5,349 nt of DNA from Pseudomonadota bacterium (GTDB taxonomy: Bacteria > Pseudomonadota > Gammaproteobacteria > Burkholderiales > Burkholderiaceae_C): NCBI GenBank assembly GCA_023410975.1, contig JAEYPG010000367.1, positions 1-5,349 on the forward strand, read 5' to 3'. Below are positions 1 to 3,955 of this stretch, piece by piece. The translations under genes were made by a program, and so were the position numbers. Position 1 is the stretch's first letter. The number at the start of each line of letters is the position of its first letter. The notes under the pieces are model-generated. The model did no database searches. It worked only from the letters and a program-made list of their open reading frames with translations, and was not told the DNA's origin.

Positions 1-116
1 CCGGCAGCCAGCTGGAGCCGCGCCTGGTGCGGCTCTTCGAATCGATCCTGCCGACCATTCTGGAGATCAAGGCCGGCCTGGAAGCCAGCCAGCACGCACA
101 GGCCGAGGCGGCCTGA
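1..116 (+). CDS. C-terminal end of a probable HD-GYP domain protein (partial)
   Basis: Only the last 37 complete codons are present (codons from base 3, TGA stop at 114-116); the 5' part lies outside the window. The visible residues contain GSQLEPRLVRLF followed by ESILPTILEIKAGLE and a short Ala/Gln tail. This matches the pattern typical of the end of HD-GYP domains, G-x-x-[FL]-[DE]-P-x-[LI]-V-x-x-F, followed by a short amphipathic helix with an I-L-x-I-K ending. HD-GYP proteins are cyclic-di-GMP phosphodiesterases, often fused to a receiver domain. No catalytic residues are visible because they lie upstream, so activity cannot be judged. The assignment rests on one short motif and could be wrong; another helical protein end is possible. 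The next gene starts 112 bases downstream, so it is probably a separate unit. Confidence 0.5.
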   Translation, partial: GSQLEPRLVRLFESILPTILEIKAGLEASQHAQAEAA

Positions 117-216
117 CCTGAACGGCAGCGCGCACGCGCGATGGCTTGCACCTGGGGCCGCAGGATGCGAGCGCCGTCGGCGCCCGGGGTTGCCCTGGGA
201 CTGTCCACGATGAGTC

Positions 217-223
217 AAGGAGG
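217..223 (+). promoter_or_regulatory. Shine-Dalgarno site of the repeat-bearing secreted protein
   Basis: AAGGAGG lies five bases before the ATG at 229. It is a near-perfect anti-16S match and fixes that start. Confidence 0.75.
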
Positions 224-228
224 GAGCG

Positions 229-786
229 ATGCACAAAGGAAAGCAGGCGCATGCGGTGCCATGGCTACTGATTCTTCTGTTTGGCGCGGCCGCGCACGCG
301 GCTGACGCGGGGACCAAGCCGGCCTACACGCAGCAATGGTCCGTGCCGTCGAATGCCCAGGCACGCCCCGCCGAGACGCCGCAGGCGCCCGGCACGAACA
401 ACTGGGCCAAGCCCGTGTACACGCAGCAATGGTCCACGCCGCCCAGGAGCGAGACACGCACGGAGGCCGCGCAGCAGCCCACCGTGGCCAAGGAATGGAG
501 CAAGCCTGCGCAGGCCCAGGACTGGGCCAAGCCCGTGTACACCCGCCAGCGCACGGATGCCGAGAACCAGGCACTGGTGGACCAAACGGTGCGCAACATC
601 GAGCAGCGCACACGCAACGCCAGCCAGACCCCCTCACCCGCCCAGCTGAACAACCAGATGCGCGGCCAGGCCCTCGTCAACGACGCCTACCGGCAGGCCC
701 ATGACCGTGGCGTGGCTGCCGAGCGCGCGCAGCACGAGGCCAACCGCCGGTATTACGAAGACCGCTACCGCCGCAACGGGTACTGA
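229..786 (+). CDS. Uncharacterised secreted protein with WAKPxYTxQ repeats
   Basis: A 185-residue protein that I do not recognise. It starts with a typical Sec signal peptide: Lys3 and Lys5, a hydrophobic stretch at about residues 10-22, and an AHA-A cleavage site after about residue 24. It should therefore be exported to the periplasm or beyond. The mature N-terminal half carries a degenerate repeat: KPAYTQQWSVP (30-40), NWAKPVYTQQWSTP (58-71), KEWSKP (88-93) and DWAKPVYTRQR (98-108), separated by Pro/Ala/Gln/Thr-rich linkers. The C-terminal half (about 110-185) is charged and probably helical, ending in a Tyr/Arg-rich tail (RRYYEDRYRRNGY). There are no cysteines and no further membrane segment. 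The strong ribosome site settles the start. The regular aromatic repeat in a low-complexity linker suggests a surface-, peptidoglycan- or partner-binding role, but that is a guess. It appears to be transcribed alone, with 112 bases before it and 165 after. Confidence 0.8.
   Translation: MHKGKQAHAVPWLLILLFGAAAHAADAGTKPAYTQQWSVPSNAQARPAETPQAPGTNNWAKPVYTQQWSTPPRSETRTEAAQQPTVAKEWSKPAQAQDWAKPVYTRQRTDAENQALVDQTVRNIEQRTRNASQTPSPAQLNNQMRGQALVNDAYRQAHDRGVAAERAQHEANRRYYEDRYRRNGY
325..435 (+). repeat. 18-bp direct repeat inside the secreted protein gene
   Basis: The 18 bases at 325-342 recur exactly at 418-435, a period of 93 bases (31 codons, so in frame). They encode YTQQWS in both copies. The copies are identical even at third codon positions, which suggests recent internal duplication or gene conversion. 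Confidence 0.85.
401..542 (+). repeat. 22-bp direct repeat inside the secreted protein gene
   Basis: The 22 bases at 401-422 recur exactly at 521-542, 120 bases (40 codons) apart and in frame. They encode the WAKPVYT part of the protein repeat. With the 18-bp repeat that overlaps it, this shows that the repeat array is still homogeneous at DNA level and could recombine in frame. Confidence 0.85.
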
Positions 787-798
787 CGCGGCGGACAC

Positions 799-859
799 GG
801 CTGCCTGCCTCAGCTCCATGGCGCACGCCGCGTGCTGCGGCAGGCACGGCAGCCTTTCT
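799..859 (+). terminator. Possible imperfect hairpin terminator after the secreted protein gene
   Basis: GGCTGCCTGCC at 799-809 can pair imperfectly with 839-854 (GGCAGG, a short bulge, GGCAGCC), and TTTCT follows at 855-859. A smaller nested hairpin (GCACG-CCG-CGTGC, 823-835) lies in the loop. The stem is interrupted and the T-run short, so termination here is tentative. The rest of the 787-951 gap shows no convincing promoter. Confidence 0.3.
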
Positions 860-940
860 CCCCGGCTCCTCCTCGCTCACGGACCTCGTTGCCAACCTGC
901 TGGCAGGGAACCTCGGCGGGCCTGGGACAATCCCACCGTG

Positions 941-946
941 AAGGAG
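941..946 (+). promoter_or_regulatory. Shine-Dalgarno site of the small membrane protein
   Basis: AAGGAG lies five bases before the ATG at 952. It selects this ATG over an upstream in-frame ATG at 832, whose extra N-terminal sequence looks noncoding and lacks a ribosome site. Confidence 0.75.
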
Positions 947-951
947 ATGCG

Positions 952-1134
952 ATGAGAGCTCTGGGTTTCGTGCTGCTGCTGCTGCTGTGGGTGTTGATGG
1001 TCTACGCGGGTTACGTGCTGTTTGGCTGGTGGATGGTTGCCTTCGCCACGCTGGGCGCGATGTGGACGTACTTCAAGTTCAAGGCGCGCCAGGAGGCGGC
1101 GCGCAAGGCCGCGCAGGCTGACAGCGGGTCCTGA
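952..1134 (+). CDS. Small two-helix membrane protein, uncharacterised
   Basis: A 60-residue protein that I cannot assign to a named family. Residues about 4-23 form a very hydrophobic helix, including five consecutive Leu encoded by identical CTG codons. A short Phe-Gly-Trp-Trp turn leads into a second helix at about 25-41. The C-terminus (43-60, FKFKARQEAARKAAQADSGS) is positively charged and probably cytoplasmic, giving a hairpin with both ends inside. The start is set by a good ribosome site. The stop is 31 bases before the PACE transporter gene, with no hairpin between them, so co-transcription is likely. It might be a small accessory or regulator of that pump, but this rests on proximity only. 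Small hydrophobic proteins of this shape are common in proteobacteria and can be unrelated to their neighbours. Confidence 0.75.
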   Translation: MRALGFVLLLLLWVLMVYAGYVLFGWWMVAFATLGAMWTYFKFKARQEAARKAAQADSGS

Positions 1135-1165
1135 GCGGCACCCGCGGACGCACGGCGCGACGCGC

Positions 1166-1591
1166 ATGCAGGGCATCAAGCGGCGCATCGTCTACGTGAC
1201 GCTGTACGAGGCAATCGCCATCGTGCTGGCCGGTGCCGGCTTCATGCTGATGTCGGACGCAGACCTGCCACACGCCGGCTTGTTGTCCGTGCTCAGCTCG
1301 GCCGTGGCCGTCGTGTGGAACGTGGTGTTCAACCACGCCTTCGAACGGTGGGAGGCTCGCCAACCGGTGCGCGGGCGCAGCCTGCGCCGGCGCCTGGCGC
1401 ACGCGGTGGGCTTCGAGGGCGGGCTGGCCGCGATGCTGGTGCCGGTGATGGCCTGGTGGCTGGACGTGGGCCTGTGGCACGCGGCGGCAATGGACCTGGG
1501 GCTGGTGCTTTTCTTCCTTGCCTACACCTTCGTCTTCAACTGGATGTTCGACCGCGTGTTCGGGCTGCCACGCTCGGCGCTGCCGGTTTGA
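1166..1591 (+). CDS. PACE family multidrug/proton antiporter (AceI-like)
   Basis: A 141-residue inner-membrane protein made of two tandem bacterial transmembrane-pair domains, the PACE layout, with helices at about 10-28, 38-58, 79-100 and 105-128. PACE pumps export biocides such as chlorhexidine and other amphipathic cations, or short polyamines, in exchange for protons. The four family motifs are visible: R7-x2-Y10-x3-Y14-E15; W51-N52-x2-F55-N56-x2-F59-E60; R76-x2-H79-x3-F83-E84; and Y120-x3-F124-N125-W126-x-F128-D129. Glu15 corresponds to the membrane glutamate needed for proton coupling in AceI. In the first motif the usual His and Phe are replaced by Tyr10 and Tyr14, while the second repeat keeps His79 and Phe83. 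Substrate cannot be predicted. The ATG at 1166 has no clear Shine-Dalgarno, but it places Glu15 as in AceI, and no other ATG lies closer. Translation may be coupled to the preceding small membrane gene. Confidence 0.92.
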   Translation: MQGIKRRIVYVTLYEAIAIVLAGAGFMLMSDADLPHAGLLSVLSSAVAVVWNVVFNHAFERWEARQPVRGRSLRRRLAHAVGFEGGLAAMLVPVMAWWLDVGLWHAAAMDLGLVLFFLAYTFVFNWMFDRVFGLPRSALPV

Positions 1592-1597
1592 TCATCC

Positions 1598-1633
1598 CCG
1601 GCGGCGGACGCCCACCGCCGGCCCGCTGTGGGC
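1598..1633 (+). promoter_or_regulatory. Two short hairpins between the PACE and AI-2E genes
   Basis: CCGGCGG (1598-1604) pairs with CCGCCGG (1615-1621) across a ten-base loop, seven bases after the PACE stop. The same region can instead form GCCC-GCTGT-GGGC (1621-1633), directly before an ATG at 1634. The two share base 1621. No T-run follows, so neither is a standard terminator. They may attenuate read-through, protect an mRNA end, or affect translation start of the next gene. Confidence 0.35.
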
Positions 1634-1657
1634 ATGAATGCAATACCAACAAAGTGC

Positions 1658-2701
1658 ATGACGAATAAATCGGACTGGCCGGCGCCGCCCGGCACCCTGG
1701 CGCACCGCGTGGTGCAGGGCGCGAGCTTCGTGCTGGTGGGCGTGCTGTGCCTGCTGTCGCTGACGGCGGGGCTGCTGCCGGGGCTGCTGGCGGTGTGCGT
1801 GAGCTTCCTGCTCACCCGCGCGCTCACGCGCATCCCGCTGGCAGCCCGGCGCGACGGCGGCAACGGGCTGCCGCCATGGCTAGCGGCGACGCTGGTCATC
1901 GTGGCGCCACTGGCGGGCCTGGTGGCGCTGATGCTCAACGCCAAGGGCTACTCGCTGCTGGCGGTCCAGCAGTACCAGGCGCTGCTCAACCACCTGGCCA
2001 CCACCATCCTGGAAATGCGCGAGCGGCTGCCGCCGGAGATCGTGCGCCACCTGCCCGAGGGCGTGGCCGGCGTGCAGGAGTTGATCGCGACGCAGCTGCG
2101 CGCACAGGCCAGCCATCTCGCCACGATGGGGCGCACCTGGCTGCACGGCTTGCTGCTGGCCTACGTGGGGCTGATCGTGGGCGCGCTGCTGGCCACCCGC
2201 CGGCCGCCGGCGCAGCGGCGGCCGCTGTCGGCGGCGATCGCCACGCGCGCGGCGCATTTCATCGACGCGTTCCGCCAGATCGTGGCGGCGCAGTTCTGGA
2301 TCGCCACCTTCAACGCCGTGCTCACGGCGCTGTTCCTGCTGGGGCTGCTGCCCGCCTTCGGCGTGGCGATGCCCTACGACTACGCCCTGGTGGGCATGAC
2401 CTTCGTGTTCGGCTTGGTGCCCATCGTCGGCAACCTGGTGGTCAACGTGGTGATGACGCTGGTGGGCGTGTCGGTATCGGTGTTCGTGGGCGTGGCCTGC
2501 CTGGCCTTCCTCATCGGCATCCACAAGGCGGAGTACTTCATCAACGCCCGCGTGGTGGGCTCGCGCACCAGCACCGGCGTGTGGGAGCTGCTGGCGGTGA
2601 TGTTCGCCGCCGAGACGCTGTTCGGCGTCCCGGGGCTGGTGGCTGCACCGCTGTACTACGCCTATGCCAAGAAGGAGCTGGCAGCAGCGGGGCTGGTGTG
2701 A
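1658..2701 (+). CDS. AI-2E / PerM family transporter
   Basis: A 347-residue polytopic inner-membrane protein of usual length for the AI-2E (PerM/YdiK/TqsA) family. Members have been linked to autoinducer-2 export and, in some branches, to Na+/H+ antiport or other export; substrate here is unknown. Helices fall at about 22-53 (probably two), 75-94, 161-180, 212-235, 244-264, 266-288 and 305-335. The stretch between helices three and four (about 95-160) is amphipathic and extra-membrane, as in the family. Diagnostic parts are the V-P-I-V-G-N loop (254-259), E-Y-F-I-N-A-R-V-V-G (292-301) and the late F-G-V-P-G-L-V-A-A-P segment (322-331), matching the conserved LFG-x-x-G-x-x-x-A-x-P ending. Alternative in-frame starts are GTG 1628 and ATG 1634. 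I prefer ATG 1658 because it leaves a 16-residue tail before the first helix and lies outside the hairpins, but no start has a clear ribosome site. It probably follows the PACE gene in one transcript (66-base gap). Confidence 0.85.
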   Translation: MTNKSDWPAPPGTLAHRVVQGASFVLVGVLCLLSLTAGLLPGLLAVCVSFLLTRALTRIPLAARRDGGNGLPPWLAATLVIVAPLAGLVALMLNAKGYSLLAVQQYQALLNHLATTILEMRERLPPEIVRHLPEGVAGVQELIATQLRAQASHLATMGRTWLHGLLLAYVGLIVGALLATRRPPAQRRPLSAAIATRAAHFIDAFRQIVAAQFWIATFNAVLTALFLLGLLPAFGVAMPYDYALVGMTFVFGLVPIVGNLVVNVVMTLVGVSVSVFVGVACLAFLIGIHKAEYFINARVVGSRTSTGVWELLAVMFAAETLFGVPGLVAAPLYYAYAKKELAAAGLV

Positions 2702-2709
2702 GGGCGGTG

Positions 2710-2734
2710 GGGCGTGCGGCACGGCGGCACGCCC
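2710..2734. terminator. Probable bidirectional terminator between convergent genes
   Basis: GGGCGTGC (2710-2717) and GCACGCCC (2727-2734) form a perfect eight-base stem with a nine-base loop; the stem can extend by GTG/CAC with one bulged G. It sits centrally in the 46-base gap between the AI-2E stop and the stop of the converging small gene, where a shared terminator is expected. There is no T-run on either side, so it may only slow polymerase or depend on Rho. Confidence 0.5.
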
Positions 2735-2747
2735 ACGGTGCGCTGTG

Positions 2748-2978
2748 TCAGGCTGTCACAGCGGCGCGCTCCACGCTGACGGCATGTACCAGCGGGCGCC
2801 TGAACTCCTTGCCGATGACGGCGCGCGCGTACAGGTAGCGGCGCAAGGCCTGTTCGCCCAGGCCGTCCATGTCCACCAGCCCGCGCGCGTCGCACGGGAA
2901 GGCGCAGGCACGCACCGGATCGACCAGGGATTCGAAACGCAGTTCGTAGTCGGCTTGTTCCATTTCCAGGGTGCTCAT
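2748..2978 (-). CDS. Small uncharacterised AFPCDA-motif protein, copy A
   Basis: A 76-residue soluble protein with no signal peptide or membrane helix. The core reads YELRFESL, then ACAFPCDA, VDMD, LRRYLYARAVIG and a variable tail. I recall similar small hypothetical proteins in Burkholderiales, with a Y-E-L-x-F-x-S-L start, an A-F-P-C-D core and a Y-L-Y-A-R-x-V-[IV]-G segment, but I know of no assigned function. It is paralogous to the gene at 3423-3635: both have Tyr11, Cys25 and Cys29 at the same positions, and 40 of 54 aligned residues are identical. The C-x3-C pair (25 and 29) could bind a metal or be redox-active, though Cys25 may not be a family-wide residue. AAAGGAGA lies just upstream (2987-2994), fixing the start at 2978. 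It converges with the AI-2E gene. A TTGACA box about 105 bases upstream suggests its own promoter. Confidence 0.85.
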   Translation of the reverse strand: MSTLEMEQADYELRFESLVDPVRACAFPCDARGLVDMDGLGEQALRRYLYARAVIGKEFRRPLVHAVSVERAAVTA

Positions 2979-2986
2979 GCAACACG

Positions 2987-2994
2987 TCTCCTTT
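2987..2994 (-). promoter_or_regulatory. Shine-Dalgarno site of copy A
   Basis: On the - strand this reads AAAGGAGA, with GGAG nine bases before the ATG (2976-2978). It is the main evidence for the start of copy A. Confidence 0.7.
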
Positions 2995-3057
2995 GCACGC
3001 CGCCCTTACTGCATCGACCGTGCCAACGCAGCGGAGGCCAAAAATCCAAGGGAAAAC

Positions 3058-3087
3058 ACTAAGAAGGGCGTGGGGACGCAGTGTCAA
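3058..3087 (-). promoter_or_regulatory. Candidate promoter for copy A
   Basis: A perfect -35 box TTGACA (3087 to 3082 on the - strand) is followed after 18 bases by CTTAGT (3063 to 3058), which matches only three of six bases of TATAAT. Transcription would start near 3050 and give a leader of about 70 bases before copy A. The poor -10 box keeps confidence low. Confidence 0.3.
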
Positions 3088-3130
3088 TGCACTCCCTTGC
3101 TGCCGACTGACGGGAAAAGGTTTTCACGTT

Positions 3131-3159
3131 TTGACAACAGGAGCGCATGCACATGGAAT
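3131..3159 (+). promoter_or_regulatory. Candidate rightward promoter in the spacer
   Basis: TTGACA (3131-3136), a 17-base gap and TGGAAT (3154-3159, four of six matches to TATAAT) form a plausible sigma-70 promoter on the + strand. It is divergent from the - strand TTGACA box 43 bases away. No + strand gene follows, so any transcript would be noncoding or antisense to copy B. Confidence 0.25.
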
Positions 3160-3422
3160 GCGTCGGCCCGAGAACACGTTTCAGGCACGCACCGGCAGGC
3201 CGCTTGTTTTGATGACGAAACCTCCAAGCGCTTTGGCTTCGGCATTAGCCAATGCCTGCCGAGCCACCCTGTCAATTAGTTCACGCCCGCGGCCCCTGCC
3301 TGCTCGCAATCTCTTGATTCTCGCCGGATGCAAGGCCAGACATTCGCCACGCGATGTCCTGCGGTGAAATGCCTGCCGCCAGCGGAGCACCCATCCTGCA
3401 GCCTGCGCAGGCCCCGGTTGGC

Positions 3423-3635
3423 TCAGCGCCGGGCCCGGCTCCTGACCGCCGGCAGGCGGTACACCCGCCCGATCACGGCCCGGGCGTACAGGTAGCGGCG
3501 CAGTGCCGCGTCCCCCAGGCGGTCCATGTCCACCTGCCCGTGCGCGTCGCAGGGAAAGGCGCAGGCTTGGCACGGATCGGCCAGGGACTCGAAATGCAGC
3601 TCGTAGCCGGTGAGCTCGATATCCGGTTGATTCAT
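3423..3635 (-). CDS. Small uncharacterised AFPCDA-motif protein, copy B
   Basis: A 70-residue paralog of the protein at 2748-2978, with the same order of blocks: YELHFESL, ACAFPCDA, VDMD, LRRYLYARAVIG, then a different basic tail (RSRARR) in place of the longer hydrophobic tail of copy A. It adds Cys22, giving C-x2-C-x3-C at 22, 25 and 29, a pattern that could bind a metal ion, although no family evidence supports this. It is predicted soluble and cytoplasmic. The frame stays open far upstream (to 4181), but the upstream residues do not resemble copy A. AAGGAG (3644-3649) sits eight bases before the ATG at 3633-3635, so that start is firm. DNA similarity to copy A is also high, including an identical 19-base run (2827-2845 and 3484-3502), so the two arose by duplication. 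A terminator-like hairpin upstream makes read-through from the FUSC gene doubtful. Confidence 0.85.
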   Translation of the reverse strand: MNQPDIELTGYELHFESLADPCQACAFPCDAHGQVDMDRLGDAALRRYLYARAVIGRVYRLPAVRSRARR

Positions 3636-3643
3636 GGTTCCAA

Positions 3644-3649
3644 CTCCTT
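3644..3649 (-). promoter_or_regulatory. Shine-Dalgarno site of copy B
   Basis: AAGGAG on the - strand, eight bases before the ATG. It separates the true start from the long upstream open frame. Confidence 0.75.
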
Positions 3650-3754
3650 CATGCCCGGCGCCCCCGACTGCCGCACCGGCGCTTGAATTCCTTTTGTCTT
3701 CCACACAGCAGCGAGCGTGCCGGCTCGCCCCGGGCGTGTACTGGGTACCCCCGA

Positions 3755-3783
3755 AAATGGGAAAGCCCCGCGATGGCGGGGCT
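3755..3783 (-). terminator. Rho-independent terminator, - strand
   Basis: On the - strand AGCCCCGC (3783-3776), loop CATC and GCGGGGCT (3771-3764) form a perfect GC-rich eight-base stem, followed by TTCCCATTTT. The stem, tetraloop and T-rich tail fit an intrinsic terminator better on the - strand than on the + strand, where no T-run follows. It lies about 170 bases past the FUSC stop, so it could end that transcript or a separate small RNA. Confidence 0.6.
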
Positions 3784-3788
3784 GGCTG

Positions 3789-3817
3789 CGAGTTTGATTC
3801 AAGGCAACTCAAACTCG
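3789..3817 (-). other. Perfect nine-base hairpin preceding the terminator
   Basis: CGAGTTTGA and TCAAACTCG form a perfect nine-base stem with an 11-base loop. On the - strand it ends five bases before the terminator stem at 3783. Two tandem hairpins, the second ending in a T-rich tail, resemble the 3' end of a small RNA or a stabilised mRNA end. Confidence 0.55.
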
Positions 3818-3955
3818 GAAGGCGAAGTGCTTTCAAATTCGATCCAAACACGATCGTGAATATGCAGCATGCGCCATGCCCGTTGTTTCGCGGCGCGAAG
3901 CGGAGTACCGCCGGCCCGGTGCGCCGCCTGTGCCGTGCCGCAACGTCCCGCCCGC

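Larger units (their letters stand above)
2995..3422. other. Noncoding, lower-GC spacer between the two paralogs
   Basis: No convincing gene is present. GC over 3001-3360 is about 58% by hand count, clearly below the neighbouring genes. Open frames exist on both strands, but their third positions lack the G/C bias of the real genes, and they have no good ribosome sites. Recognisable content: a - strand TTGACA box (3082-3087), a + strand TTGACA box (3131-3136) pointing away from it, and a perfect 12-base palindrome GCCTGCGCAGGC (3401-3412) just beyond the stop of copy B. A - strand frame at 3181-3360 gives a protein-like stretch (ELIDRVARQALANAEAKALG) that may be the decayed end of a lost gene, but I cannot name it. 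Confidence 0.5.
3650..3955. other. Intergenic region between FUSC gene and copy B
   Basis: About 300 bases without a convincing gene. The part at 3781-3840 is only about 48% GC, unusual for this window. It contains two adjacent hairpins (3764-3817) and a ten-base palindrome CACGATCGTG (3849-3858) that could be a protein-binding dyad. I see no strong promoter for copy B here, although one is expected if the 3764-3783 hairpin terminates the FUSC transcript. Confidence 0.5.

Noticed and set aside
973..987. Five CTG repeats as a phase-variation tract
   Set aside because: A trinucleotide tract inside a reading frame only adds or removes Leu, and five units is short. It simply encodes the hydrophobic helix.
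1880..2722. 280-codon open frame antisense to the AI-2E gene
   Set aside because: His/Gln/Arg-rich translation typical of the reverse of a GC-rich membrane protein gene; no domain and no start signal.
3146..3211. A 21-codon + strand peptide (ATG 3146) with AGGAG just upstream
   Set aside because: It overlaps the -10 region of the candidate rightward promoter, so that transcript would start after its ATG, and the peptide has no distinctive features.
2971..3367. Two + strand open frames across the spacer between the paralogs
   Set aside because: They lack ribosome sites and codon bias, their residues show no family pattern, and they begin opposite the start of copy A.
3181..3573. Open - strand frame whose end (ELIDRVARQALANAEAKALG and following) looks protein-like
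   Set aside because: Third codon positions at the protein-like end show no G/C bias, there is no good start or ribosome site, and its upstream part overlaps copy B in another frame. At most a decayed gene end, with no family I can name.
3781..3860. Possible tRNA, because of sequences such as TTCAAATTCGATCC near a stem
   Set aside because: No acceptor stem, anticodon arm or D-arm can be arranged around it, and no CCA end is present. The stems seen fit a hairpin plus terminator.
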